The notes under the pieces were generated by a model, which saw only the letters and a program-made list of their open reading frames with translations, searched no databases and was not told where the DNA came from. Of a DNA stretch of 64,000 nucleotides, positions 17,232-25,993 are shown one piece after another. Made by a program: the position numbers and the translations under genes. Each line of letters opens with the position of its first letter. Position 1 is the first letter of the stretch. Origin of the DNA: Microtetraspora malaysiensis (GTDB lineage Bacteria > Actinomycetota > Actinomycetes > Streptosporangiales > Streptosporangiaceae); NCBI RefSeq assembly GCF_001528665.1, contig NZ_BBYJ01000005.1, positions 310,001 through 374,000 on the forward strand, read 5' to 3'.

Positions 17232-17624
17232 CTACCGGATTCGCCCGCAGTGCTCCAGCATTCCGGCTTCAGGCCGGGGAGCGCGGCGGAGAGCCGGAAT
17301 ACCCACCGAGGTCAGCGCGGCGGAGAGCCGGCCGACGGTCAGTTCCGCGCCGCCCGTGCATGCGTAATCGTCGGGACGGACCAGTACCCAGCCTCTGGGG
17401 GCGATGCCGAGGCCATGGCAGAGCGTGCTGGCGGGCCGCAGGAAGCGAACCGTCAGCCACTCCCCCGCCTTCGCGGACAGCTCGGTGGCGAGATCGGCGC
17501 AGTCCGGCCCGGCGAGCAACAGCCGGCGGGCGGCGGCCGATCCGCGTAGCGGTTGTAGGTGGCACGCAGCCGGGCCGGCGAACCCGCCGGACGCCACCGC
17601 ATTCGGCGGGGACCGTACTGGCAA
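17232..17624 (-). pseudogene. C-terminal fragment of an FAD-dependent aromatic monooxygenase
   Basis: The frame contains LLLAGPDCADLATELSA and later APRGWVLVRPDDY. These fit the thioredoxin-like C-terminal domain of PheA/MhpA-type flavin hydroxylases, where an LVRPD motif followed by a Trp-Arg pair is usual. The expected 400 or so N-terminal residues with the FAD-binding GxGxxG and GD motifs are missing, and the C-terminus runs on atypically. It is called a remnant. The 5' boundary is uncertain. Confidence 0.6.
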
Positions 17625-17739
17625 TCAGGCAGATGTGTTCACGCACCGGGCTACTTGAAGAGGTAGCCGGCCTGGCGGGTTCTCCGCTGGAGATCAATTA
17701 CCCCTCCGAGATTCGGTGAGGGGCCACTAGCATCGGGTC

Positions 17740-18684
17740 ATGCCATTGACCGCGGACGACGTCGATCGGTTCGAGGCCTCCCGGCCGCGCCTGGGGGCCC
17801 TCGCCTACCGCCTTCTCGGTTCCGCCGCGGAGGCCGAGGACGCCGTACAGGAGACGTTCCTGCGCTGGCAGGCCGCGGACGTCGACCGTGTCGAGGTCCC
17901 TGAGGCCTGGCTGACGAAGGTTCTCACCAACTTGTGCCTCAACCAGCTCACCTCGGCGCGGGCGCGGCGCGAGACCTATGTGGGCCAATGGCTTCCCGAG
18001 CCGCTGCTCGCCGGGGACTCGATGCTCGGCCCGGCCGACACCGCCGAGCAGCGCGAGTCGGTCTCGTACGCGGTCCTCACTCTCATGGAGCGCCTCTCCC
18101 CCAACGAGCGGGCGGTGTACGTGCTGCGGGAGGCCTTCGACTATCCGCATCGGGAGATCGCCGAGATCCTCGACATCACCGAGGCCGCCAGCCAGCAGAT
18201 CTTCCACCGGGCCAAGAAGCACGTCGCGGACGGCAAGGCCCGCACCGAGGTGGACGAGGCCGTCGCCCGGCGGATCGTCGCGGAGTTCCTGGCGGCTGCC
18301 ACCAGCGGCCGGACCGAGCCGCTTGTACGTCTGCTCACCGAGGACGCCGTCGCGATCGGCGACGGTGGCGGAAAGGTCCCGGCCCGCGCCAAGGCGTTCG
18401 AGGGCGCCGTCGCGGTCGCGAAGTTCCTGTGGGGCCTGCTCAAGCCCGGCCCGGCCAAGCGCGCCCTGGTCGGTGGCCCGGCCGAGGTCTACGCCTGGAC
18501 CGCCAACGGCGGGCCCGCCGTCGTGGCCGTCGTGGACGGCCGGGTCGTCGGCGTCATGTGCCTGGAGATCACCGCCGAGGGCATCGCCGCGTTCCGCACC
18601 CAGGCCAACCCCGACAAGCTTGAACGTGCGACCGTGCTCTGGGCGGCGGCCGACCACGGGGAGCCGCTGTTCAACGCCTTCTGA
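17740..18684 (+). CDS. sigJ: ECF41-type RNA polymerase sigma factor
   Basis: 314 residues: sigma region 2 (about 8-75), region 4 (about 108-165) and a C-terminal SnoaL-like domain that replaces a separate anti-sigma factor. All three ECF41 signatures are visible: WLPEP (84-88) in the linker, DGGGK (208-212) and NPDKL (290-294) near the C-terminus. In characterised members the C-terminal domain both activates and restrains the sigma factor. ECF41 genes typically sit beside a carboxymuconolactone decarboxylase, oxidoreductase or epimerase target; here an FAD/NAD oxidoreductase follows 93 nt downstream on the same strand. Confidence 0.95.
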   Translation: MPLTADDVDRFEASRPRLGALAYRLLGSAAEAEDAVQETFLRWQAADVDRVEVPEAWLTKVLTNLCLNQLTSARARRETYVGQWLPEPLLAGDSMLGPADTAEQRESVSYAVLTLMERLSPNERAVYVLREAFDYPHREIAEILDITEAASQQIFHRAKKHVADGKARTEVDEAVARRIVAEFLAAATSGRTEPLVRLLTEDAVAIGDGGGKVPARAKAFEGAVAVAKFLWGLLKPGPAKRALVGGPAEVYAWTANGGPAVVAVVDGRVVGVMCLEITAEGIAAFRTQANPDKLERATVLWAAADHGEPLFNAF

Positions 18685-18777
18685 GCACTGTGTGAGGCGC
18701 TTCACATCGCGTCCCTGTCAGGAAACGGCGGGCCGTCCGGTTCAAGGGGCGAAACCGCGCACGACAGGAGCTAGGAA

Positions 18778-19974
18778 ATGCGGCACCGCATCATCGTCCT
18801 CGGAGCTGGATACACCGGAGCCTTCGCCGCCGGCCGCCTCGCCAGGCGGCTGCGCCGCGAGGACGTCGCCATCACCCTCGTCAACGCCGAGCCCGACTTC
18901 GTGGAGCGTGTTCGCATGCACCAGCTGGCGGTCGGCCAGGACCTCAAATCCCGGCCGTTCAGCGGGATGTTCGCGGGCACGGGCGTCGAACTGAGGCTCG
19001 CGAAGGTCACCGGCGTCGACGTCGACCGTAAGACCGTCGCCGTTGCCGGTGCGGACGGCGCCGAGGAACTCGGCTATGACACGCTCGTCTACGCGCTTGG
19101 CAGCGGCTGGAACGCCCAAGGCGTCCCTGGGACCGCCGAGCACGCCTTTGAGATCGCCGGCCGTCCGGGGGCGCTCCGGCTGCGTGAGCGCCTGGCCCGT
19201 CTCGACGCCGGGCAGACCGTGGTCGTCGTCGGCGGCGGTCTCACCGGTCTGGAGGCCGCGACCGAGATCGCTGAGACCCGCCCGGACCTCGACGTCGCGC
19301 TCGCCGCCCGCGGCGGCCTCGGCGACTGGCTCTCGTCCAAGGGGCGTGAGCATCTGCGGACGGTCGTCGGCAGGCTCGGGATCACCGTGTATGAGCACGC
19401 CGCGGTCACCGGCGTCGAAGCCGACCGTGTCACCATCGCCGACGGCGGGGCGATCCCGGCGGCGGTGACCGTGTGGACCGCCGGTTTCGCGGTGCATCCG
19501 ATCGCGAAGGCGACCGCTCTGGAGGTCACCGGCACCGGTCAGATCGTGGTCGACGGGACCATGCGCTCGGTCTCGCATCCGGACGTGTACGCCGTCGGCG
19601 ACGCGGCCATGGTGATGGGCCCCGGGGACAAGCCGTTGCGGATGTCGTGCGCCTCGGGGGTTCCGACCGCGTGGCAGGCCGCTGACGCGATCGCGGCGCG
19701 GCTGACCGGCGGGAAGCTCCCGAATGTGCCGATCCGCTACTTCAACCAGTGCGTCTCGCTGGGCCGCAAGGAGGGGTTGATCCAGTACGTCACCGCGGAC
19801 GATCGGGCGGTGCGGGCGGCGCTGACCGGACGGCTGGCCGCCGTCTACAAGGAGCTGGTCTGCAAGGGCGCCGCGTGGGGTGTCGCGAATCCGACGTTCG
19901 GGCTGCCGACGCGGCGGCGCCGCGTCACGCGGGAGCGGGTCGCGGCGGGTTCGGCTGTCGCGGCGTCGGCGTAG
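18778..19974 (+). CDS. FAD/NAD(P)-dependent oxidoreductase (ECF41 partner)
   Basis: 398 residues of the NDH-2-like pyridine nucleotide-disulfide oxidoreductase group. First Rossmann motif VLGAGYTGAFAA (residues 7-18), second dinucleotide motif VVVVGGGLTGLEAA (about 143-156), and the FAD-contacting DVYAVGDAA near 272. No redox-active Cys pair, so it probably transfers electrons to a quinone or small acceptor. CAGGAG lies before the ATG. Adjacent to the ECF41 sigma gene, of which it is the likely target. The last 20 residues are Arg/Ala-rich and non-conserved. Confidence 0.92.
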   Translation: MRHRIIVLGAGYTGAFAAGRLARRLRREDVAITLVNAEPDFVERVRMHQLAVGQDLKSRPFSGMFAGTGVELRLAKVTGVDVDRKTVAVAGADGAEELGYDTLVYALGSGWNAQGVPGTAEHAFEIAGRPGALRLRERLARLDAGQTVVVVGGGLTGLEAATEIAETRPDLDVALAARGGLGDWLSSKGREHLRTVVGRLGITVYEHAAVTGVEADRVTIADGGAIPAAVTVWTAGFAVHPIAKATALEVTGTGQIVVDGTMRSVSHPDVYAVGDAAMVMGPGDKPLRMSCASGVPTAWQAADAIAARLTGGKLPNVPIRYFNQCVSLGRKEGLIQYVTADDRAVRAALTGRLAAVYKELVCKGAAWGVANPTFGLPTRRRRVTRERVAAGSAVAASA

Positions 19975-19984
19975 GGCGCCACGT

Positions 19985-20020
19985 GAAGCGGGGCGCCCTC
20001 GGGGGCGGGCGCTCCGCTTC
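19985..20020 (+). terminator. Terminator hairpin after the oxidoreductase
   Basis: GAAGCGG and GCGCCC pair with GGGCGC and CCGCTTC with one mismatched position and an 8-nt loop, 10 nt after the stop. No U-tract, as is common in high-GC actinobacteria. Confidence 0.75.
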
Positions 20021-20143
20021 GCCGTTGGTCGGCGTGGCGGTTGACCTGCCGGTGTTCATGCGGCGATGTCACCCATTTATGCGATGTCGTCAGGCGCTCC
20101 ACGCCGTTGACTGGAATCGCGACCCGACGTGCGGGAGGTGACC

Positions 20144-21013
20144 ATGATTGCCGTCCACCATCTGACTGAGGACGTCGGCGGGCTGAGCGTGTTCTACCGT
20201 GAGGCGGGCCCCAAGGAGGCGCCGACGATCGTGCTACTGCACGGTTTCCCCAGCAGCTCGCACATGTTCCGGCACCTGATTCCCGCTCTCGCCGACCGAT
20301 ACCACGTGATCGCGCCCGATCACATCGGCTTCGGCTACTCCTCGGCCCCGTCCGTTGCGGATTTCCCGTACACCTTCGACTCTCTGACCGAGGTGACGAC
20401 CGCGCTGCTGGCCCGGCGAGGTGTCGATGAGTACGCGATCTACGTGCAGGACTACGGCGCGCCGATCGGGTGGCGGCTGGCCATGAGCTCACCCGGGCCT
20501 GTCACCGCGATCGTCACCCAGAGCGGAAACGCCTACGCCGACGGATTCGTCGATGCTTTCTGGCGTGGCCTGTTCGCCTATGCCGCCGCTCCGGGCCCGG
20601 ACACCGAACGGCCGGTGCGGGCGGCGCTGAGCCTGGACAGCACCCGCTGGCAGTACGAGAACGGCGTGGCCGATCTGTCCCTGATCAGCCCGGACGCCTG
20701 GGCTCTCGACCAGATGTTGCTGGATCGGCCGGGCAACGCCGACATCCAGCTCGCGCTCTTCCGCGACTACCCGTCCAATGTCGCGCTCTACCCCAGGGTC
20801 CACAAGTACTTCAGGGCCAGCCAGGTGCCGCTGCTGGCCGTCTGGGGCGCGAACGACGGCATCTTCGGCCCGGCCGGCGCGACGGCCTTTCTGCGGGATC
20901 TGCCGGAGGCCGAGGTGCACCTGCTCGACGCCGGTCACTTCGCTCTGGAGAGCCATCTGGATGTGATCGCGGGCTACATGCGCGGTTTCCTCGGACGGGT
21001 CGTGGGTCGCTAG
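20144..21013 (+). CDS. Alpha/beta hydrolase, haloalkane dehalogenase/epoxide hydrolase-like
   Basis: 289 residues. Oxyanion motif HGFPSSSHMFRHL, nucleophile elbow VQDYGAPIG in which Asp takes the nucleophile place (as in epoxide hydrolases and dehalogenases), acid region WGANDGIF, and catalytic His in DAGHFALES. A Trp after the nucleophile, needed for halide binding in dehalogenases, is replaced by Tyr, which points toward an epoxide hydrolase or another ester-forming activity. ATG 20144 is chosen for the GGGAGG site 5 nt upstream; a GTG 15 nt earlier overlaps that site. Cytoplasmic. Stands alone. Confidence 0.88.
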   Translation: MIAVHHLTEDVGGLSVFYREAGPKEAPTIVLLHGFPSSSHMFRHLIPALADRYHVIAPDHIGFGYSSAPSVADFPYTFDSLTEVTTALLARRGVDEYAIYVQDYGAPIGWRLAMSSPGPVTAIVTQSGNAYADGFVDAFWRGLFAYAAAPGPDTERPVRAALSLDSTRWQYENGVADLSLISPDAWALDQMLLDRPGNADIQLALFRDYPSNVALYPRVHKYFRASQVPLLAVWGANDGIFGPAGATAFLRDLPEAEVHLLDAGHFALESHLDVIAGYMRGFLGRVVGR

Positions 21014-21132
21014 AGCCGGCTTCTTCGGGCGCTGGGGCAGGTCGATTCGGCCTGGGCCTTCCGGCTCTTGCGAGGCTCCGTGGGGGCGGCTTCGCTCCCC
21101 CGAGGTCGTGTGTGTGGCGGGGCGCGGGCGGC

Positions 21133-22041
21133 TCAGTGGGAGCCGTCGGCGAGGACCTGCGTGAGCGCGTGCGTGGCCTGGCGGACCATCCCGGGGTTGG
21201 TGTCCCAGTAGTACGGGAGGGCGATGACGGCCTGGAGGAGTGCCCAGCCGCGGCCGCGCAGCCATGACGCGTCATCGGCGGCGACCTCGTCGCGGAAGCG
21301 TCGGCGGCTCTCCCCCGTGAACACGTTCCATGCGGGTTGGAGGTCGCAGGCGGGGTCGCCGACGTTGAGGCCGCCGAAGTCGATGACCGCCGACAGGCGG
21401 CCGTCGACGACGAGGAGGTTGCCCGGCAGCAGGTCGCCGTGGACCCACACTCCCGGCTGGCCCCATGCCGGGGCTTCGAGGGACTCCTGCCACGACCGCA
21501 GGGCCGTGGCGCCGTCGATTCGGTCGCCCAGTTGGGCGATCGATCGGCGTACGCCGTCGTCGTGCTCGGCGAGCGGTCCCCCGCGGGCGTGCGGCGGGCG
21601 CGGGTGGGCGCCGGTGGTGTCCGCCCGGCGCAGCGCTGTGATGAACGCGGCGAGGTCGGCCGCGGCCTGGTTCAGGTCGTGGATCGTGCCGTTGGCGTTG
21701 TGGCCGGGCAGCCACTCGTAGACGGACCAGGTGAAGGGGTAGTCCTCGGCCGGCTGCCCCGCCGCCACCTGTACGGGGACCGCGAGCGGCAGGTGCGGTG
21801 CGAGCGTGGGCAGCCACCGTGCCTCTTTGGCCGCCTGGCGGGTGGCCCATTCGATGCGCGGCAGCCGTGCGGACAGGTGGTCGCCGAGCCGGTAGATGTC
21901 GTGGTCGGTGCCGTAGGAGTCGACCAGCTCGATCGCGAGGTCGGCCCACTGGGGGAACTGGTCGGCGATCAGGCGGCGGACGAGGGCCTCGTCGGTGAGG
22001 ATCTCGTCCGCGTGCATTCTGGTTCTGGTCATCGCGGTCAT
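21133..22041 (-). CDS. Aminoglycoside phosphotransferase-family kinase
   Basis: 302 residues with the APH fold. Catalytic loop WVHGDLLPGNLL (HxDxxxxN) and metal motif VIDFGGLNVGDPACDL are both complete, so it is expected to be an active kinase. N-terminal lobe has AKEARWLPTLAPHL, typical of the chromosomal APH (MphB/CapP-like) group found in many actinomycetes. Substrate unknown: it could be an aminoglycoside, a macrolide or a metabolite such as homoserine. It has no neighbour suggesting resistance. In-frame ATGs at residues 1, 4 and 9 are all possible starts. Confidence 0.9.
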   Translation of the reverse strand: MTAMTRTRMHADEILTDEALVRRLIADQFPQWADLAIELVDSYGTDHDIYRLGDHLSARLPRIEWATRQAAKEARWLPTLAPHLPLAVPVQVAAGQPAEDYPFTWSVYEWLPGHNANGTIHDLNQAAADLAAFITALRRADTTGAHPRPPHARGGPLAEHDDGVRRSIAQLGDRIDGATALRSWQESLEAPAWGQPGVWVHGDLLPGNLLVVDGRLSAVIDFGGLNVGDPACDLQPAWNVFTGESRRRFRDEVAADDASWLRGRGWALLQAVIALPYYWDTNPGMVRQATHALTQVLADGSH

Positions 22042-22204
22042 CCTCGTTGGCCTGCGCTGATCGCGGCAAATGGGTTTTCGGGCGGGTCGCCGTGCGCGGG
22101 GAGTGCCGCTCCCCCGGGCGGTCGGCTCGATCTGGTCGCTGGCCGGCGCGTGTTCAGCGTGTTCAGGGAGGGTGAGCCGCCGAGGAGGGGCGCGACTTCT
22201 GCTG

Positions 22205-23203
22205 TCAGCGGGCCGTGGTGACCACGATCTTGCCGAACTGGGTGTTGGACTCCATGTGCTGGTGTGCCCGCACGATCTCGTCCAGCGGGAACACGCGGTC
22301 CACGACGGGGCGGAAGGCTCCGCCGCGCAGGCCCGAGGCGACGAACGCCGCGCCGCGGCGCAGCCGCTGCGGGTCCTTGGCGATCTCGAGCATCGTGTAC
22401 GTGCGCATGTTCAGTGCGGGCATGCCCAGGTCGAACCCGGGATACGGGGTGGGCTGCCCGCTGAGCGCGCCCCACAGGAACAGGGTCCCGTCGGCCGCCA
22501 CGGCGCGGGCCAGATCCACGACTCCCGGGCCGGCGACGGCGTCGAAGACGTATTCGGCGCCCTTGCCGCCGGTCAGCTCCAGGACGCGCTTCGTCACGTC
22601 TTCCTCGTCCGAGACGATGACCTCGGCCGCGCCCTCGTCGATCAGCTGCTGTTTCTTGGCGTGGGTCCGGGTGATGGCGACCGGGGTGGCGCCGACGCGG
22701 TTGGCGGTGTGGATCGCGGCCAGGCCGACGCTGCTGGAGGCCGCGTTCACCACCGCCACGTCACCCGCCCGCATGCGGCCGACTTCCACCATCGCGCCGT
22801 AGGCGGTGAGGTAGGGCATCCACACCGCCGCGCCGGACACCGCGTCGACATGGTCGGGGCGGTGCAGGAGTGCGGTGGCCGGCACGATCGCCTGCTCGGC
22901 GTAAACGCCGTAGTCGTTCTGTGAGAAGTTCGGTACGACGCTGATCGTCTGCCCCTTCTCGAAACCGGTCACGTCGGGGCCCACCGCTTCGATCACGCCG
23001 GCGGCCTCGGAGCCGAGCGTGGCCGGCAGGTGCTTGACCGGCTCGATGTAGTGACCGCTGCGGAACAGTGCCTCGGCCCTGTTGACGCCGATGGCGTCCA
23101 CCCGGATCCGGACTTCGCCCGTTCCCGGCTCACCGGGATTGAGGTCCTCCAGGCGCATCACCTCGGGTCCGCCGATTTCGTGGAACCGCACAGTCCTGGC
23201 CAT
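22205..23203 (-). CDS. Zinc-independent MDR-family alcohol dehydrogenase/quinone oxidoreductase
   Basis: 332 residues. GroES-like N-domain and NADPH-binding domain with AASSSVGLAAIHTA in place of a classical GxGxxG, as in quinone oxidoreductases. LGSEAAGVIEAVGPDV and the C-terminal IVRAHQHMESNTQFGKIVV are typical. The catalytic-zinc Cys and His are absent. Divergent from an ArsR-type regulator with palindromic operators in the 92-nt gap, so its expression is probably controlled by that regulator. Confidence 0.92.
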   Translation of the reverse strand: MARTVRFHEIGGPEVMRLEDLNPGEPGTGEVRIRVDAIGVNRAEALFRSGHYIEPVKHLPATLGSEAAGVIEAVGPDVTGFEKGQTISVVPNFSQNDYGVYAEQAIVPATALLHRPDHVDAVSGAAVWMPYLTAYGAMVEVGRMRAGDVAVVNAASSSVGLAAIHTANRVGATPVAITRTHAKKQQLIDEGAAEVIVSDEEDVTKRVLELTGGKGAEYVFDAVAGPGVVDLARAVAADGTLFLWGALSGQPTPYPGFDLGMPALNMRTYTMLEIAKDPQRLRRGAAFVASGLRGGAFRPVVDRVFPLDEIVRAHQHMESNTQFGKIVVTTAR

Positions 23204-23250
23204 GTCATCGTCCTTTCGCCCGCCGGGAACGGGGCTTACGGTGACATAAA

Positions 23251-23287
23251 AGTACGACGCTCGTCAAACTTTGATGGCGGTCGTACT
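23251..23287. promoter_or_regulatory. Operator between MDR oxidoreductase and ArsR regulator
   Basis: AGTACGAC (23251-23258) and GTCGTACT (23280-23287) form an inverted repeat that encloses a second one, TCAAA-C-TTTGA (23264-23274). A possible -10 box TACTAT (23284-23289) lies 6 nt before the regulator ATG, so that gene may be leaderless and self-controlled. Confidence 0.7.
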
Positions 23288-23295
23288 ATGGGGTC

Positions 23296-23613
23296 ATGGA
23301 ACGCACCCCGTCGCACCCCCAGGTCTCGCAGTTCAACCTCCAGCAGGTGCTGGAGGCCCTCGTCGATCCGGTGCGCCGGAGCATCGTCGCGCAGCTCGAC
23401 GCCGCAGACGAGGACATCGCCTGCGGCGCTTTCGACATCGCCGTCAGCAAGTCCACCGCCACCCACCACTTCAAGGTGCTGCGCGAGGCGGGCCTGATCC
23501 GGCAGCACTACGTCGGCACCTCGCGGATGAACACCCTCCGCCGCGCCGAGATGGACGAGGTGTTCCCCGGCCTGCTCGACGCCCTCACCACTCCCCAGGC
23601 GCAGGGGCGTTGA
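23296..23613 (+). CDS. ArsR-family winged-helix regulator
   Basis: 105 residues. The winged helix-turn-helix is plain: LEALVDPVRRSIVAQL, then SKSTATHHFKVLREAGLIR with the recognition helix and RMNTLRR for the wing. The metal-sensing ELCVCDL motif of ArsR/SmtB is absent and only one Cys is seen (CGAFD), so it more likely senses an organic ligand or redox state. Divergent from the MDR oxidoreductase, whose gene it probably represses. Confidence 0.9.
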   Translation: MERTPSHPQVSQFNLQQVLEALVDPVRRSIVAQLDAADEDIACGAFDIAVSKSTATHHFKVLREAGLIRQHYVGTSRMNTLRRAEMDEVFPGLLDALTTPQAQGR

Positions 23614-23665
23614 CCCCTGGGCCCGTTGCCGGTGACGTCGAGCGGGCCTGGCGTGGGCGGGGCCG

Positions 23666-24420
23666 TCACAGGGTGTCGAGGCGGGCCAGCTCGTCCTCGG
23701 TGAGCCGGATCGCCGCGGCGGCGATGTTGTCGACCAGGTGGCCGGGGTTGCCGGTGCCGGGGATGGCGAGCACGTGCGGGCCCTGCTGGAGCGTCCAGGC
23801 GAGCCGGATCTGCGCGGGGTCGCGCCGTGGGCGCGTGCGATGGACTGGATCTCGTCGTCGTCGGCGCCGGTTCGGCCCGCCTCGCGGCCCTTTCCGGCGA
23901 TCGCGAAGAACGGGACGAAGGCGATGCCCTGCTCGCCGCACGTGCGCGGCATCGCGCGGTCCTCGGGGCGGGCGCCGATGCCGTAGGGGTTCTGGACGCA
24001 GACGACCGGGGCGATGCGCGTGGCTTCGGCGAGCTGTTCCGGTGTGGCGTTGGAGATGCCGAGGTGGCGGATGAGCCCGGCGTCGCGCAGGCCGGCGAGC
24101 GCGCCGAAGTGTTCGGCGATCGAGGTGGCGGTACGGCTGGGCGGGATGCGCAGGTTGACCAGGTCGAGGTGGTCGCGGCCGAGCTGGCGCAGGTTCTCCT
24201 CGACTTGTCCGCGCACTTGGGCGGGTTCGGCCCACCACCAGTTTCCGGAGGGGCCGCGTCCGGGCCAGACCTTGGTCGCGATCACCAGGTCGTCGGGGTA
24301 GGGGGAGAGCGCGCTGTTGATCAGCTCGTTGGCGGAGCGCAGCGAGGAGAAGTAGAAGGCGGCGGTGTCGATGTGGTTGACGCCGAGTTCGGCCGCGCGG
24401 CGCAGTACGACGGAGGGCGC
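23666..24420 (-). pseudogene. Aldo/keto reductase, 5'-truncated and frameshifted
   Basis: Clear AKR homology in two frames. The upstream frame reads LRRAAELGVNHIDTAAFY, PYPDDLVIATK, NLRQLGRDHLDLVNLR and later HLGISNATPEQLAEA. It then changes frame near 23816-23820 (ACC CCG CGC where GCGCAGATC should continue), and the other frame carries QIRLAWTLQQGPHVLAIPG and GHLVDN to the stop. The first ~30 residues, including the strand with the LGLGTM-type motif and any start codon, are missing; homology begins right beside the MerR operator at 24426. Both a deletion at the 5' end and a one-base loss are inferred. A sequencing error could explain only the frameshift. Confidence 0.85.
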
Positions 24421-24425
24421 TAAAG

Positions 24426-24443
24426 TCTCACATGAATGTGAGA
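24426..24443. promoter_or_regulatory. MerR-type operator
   Basis: TCTCACAT-GA-ATGTGAGA is a perfect 8-bp inverted repeat. On the minus strand it lies between TTGACT and TTTAGC, 18 nt apart, like the stretched spacers of MerR-controlled promoters. That promoter now fires into the truncated reductase. The MerR gene starts 47 nt away on the plus strand. Confidence 0.75.
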
Positions 24444-24489
24444 GTCAAGTCGCGTACGCGACTTCCTCGCGGCAGACCAGGGAGAGGCC

Positions 24490-24879
24490 ATGCGCATCGG
24501 AGAGCTGTCACGGCGGACCGGCGTCCACGAGCGCCTGTTGCGCTACTACGAGGAGCAGGGCCTGCTCCATCCCGAGCGACTCCCCAGCGGTTACCGGGAG
24601 TACGACGACGGAGACATCGACACCGTCCGCCGTATCCGCAGCCTCTTGGCCGCCGGTTTGAACACCGCCACCATCGCCACGATCCTCCCCTGCCTACGCG
24701 ATGACGGCGATCGGCTGATCCCAACCTGCTCAGACCTGCTCGCCGACCTCCACCGAGAGCGAGACAGGATCACACAGTCGATCATCGACCTGCAGACGTC
24801 CCTGGGTGCGCTTGACGTCGTCATCGCGGCAGCCCCGCCCGATGTCACGCGCCGTGCGATCGCCGCGCTCGGCGCCTGA
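24490..24879 (+). CDS. MerR-family regulator
   Basis: 129 residues. N-terminal MerR winged helix: MRIGELSRRTGVHERLLRYY, EEQGLLHPERLPSGYREY, then the coiled dimerisation helix and a short C-terminal part with SLGALDVVIA. No Cys cluster for metals (single Cys residues in LPCLRDD and PTCSDLL), which matches the MerR group commonly next to NAD(P)-dependent oxidoreductases in actinomycetes. Its presumed target across the operator has been damaged. Confidence 0.92.
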   Translation: MRIGELSRRTGVHERLLRYYEEQGLLHPERLPSGYREYDDGDIDTVRRIRSLLAAGLNTATIATILPCLRDDGDRLIPTCSDLLADLHRERDRITQSIIDLQTSLGALDVVIAAAPPDVTRRAIAALGA

Positions 24880-24976
24880 ACGCGGTGTCCGTCGTCGGCC
24901 GTCGCGGCCTTCGGGGAGTGACCGGAACGGAAATCAGCGGGTCGGGCGGGGCCGCGGGTCACCGCCGGGCACGTGC

Positions 24977-25799
24977 TCAGCTTGGGATGAGCGCATCCCA
25001 TTGGTCACGGGTCGGGCCGTCGGGTTGGGGCGTGAAGTCCGGGCGGGCAGCCATCCAGGCGGTGACGCGCTCGTGCGCTTCGTCGCTGCCGTAGGCGTCG
25101 TCGGCTGTGCTCAGGAGGTGGCGTACCCGGGCTCTGGCCCGCATGACGACGGGATCGCCGAAGGCGCAGGCGGCCTGAGCGGCGGCCCGCACGTCGGTGG
25201 GCGGCGAGCCGTGGGCGAGGCGTTGTTCGCTCGCGCGGTCAGCCGCCACCTGCGCGTCGAAGAAGGGGTGAAAGGTCTGGGCGGTCCAGGCGTGGTAGCC
25301 GGTGGGGTCAGCGGCGACCTGGCGGCAGCACTCCCCGAGCCTGCGGTTGTGCGCGACGAGTTCGTTCCAGGCCGTCTGGGTGGCCGGTGGGGTGAAGTTC
25401 TTGGTCATCAGCGTGTCATCGCACTGGATGGGGTGGCTGCGTCCGATGCCGCGCGGGTCGAAGCCGATGATGTCGAAACTGTCGAGGATCTCGTCGGGGA
25501 ACTCCTCGGGGGCCATCATGACCAGGGTCGCGCCGGGATTGCCGGGGCCGCCCGGGTTGGTGACGAGTGTGCCGAGCTTCTGCTTGCGGGCCTTGCTGCG
25601 GGAGACGAAGACCGTGATCTACTCGCCGCCCGGTAGAGACCAGTTCACGGTGCACCTTGACCGTGCCGCACTCGATGCCCTCGCCCGGGGCCGGGTAAGG
25701 CGGGTCGGGCGGGCACTTCTCCCACTGGATGGCAGAGGCGGACTGCGGCGCGAGGGCGCCGCCGAGGCTGAGAACGGCGGCGAGAAGGAGTTTCGTGAT
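24977..25799 (-). pseudogene. Secreted TAP-type alpha/beta hydrolase (S33), decayed
   Basis: The 5' part starts at GTG 25799 with a signal peptide (LLLAAVLSLGGALA, cleavage after ASA) and IQWEKCP, typical of Streptomyces tripeptidyl aminopeptidase-like proteins. Near 25625 the frame breaks: a TAG lies directly before ITVFVSRSKARKQKLG in the second frame, which continues with TNPGGPGNPGATLV and FDIIGFDPRGIGRSHP. The block that should follow with the nucleophile motif GxSxG is missing: the text jumps from NRRLGECC to unrelated-looking sequence and ends about 180 residues after the break. No catalytic triad can be assembled. Confidence 0.82.
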
Positions 25800-25993
25800 C
25801 ACAGGTGGAGAGCTTGCTGGATCGACGTTATCGGGTGACGTTGGATACGTGATGAGTGTGTAACGGTGACCGCCGACCGGCGCGAGGTCCGCAGGATGGC
25901 CGCTGACCGGCGGGGTGACCGGGCGCCGGCGGGAGGGGCCCAGCCGCCGGTGTCCGTGGCCGGCGGCTGGGCGGTGTGGCGGCGGGGTGTGCG

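Noticed and set aside
18716-18737. TGTCA and CGTC upstream of the ECF41 partner as an ECF41 promoter
   Set aside because: The hexamer-like parts occur, but only 13 nt separate TGTCA from CGTC, about five short of the spacing I know for ECF41 targets.
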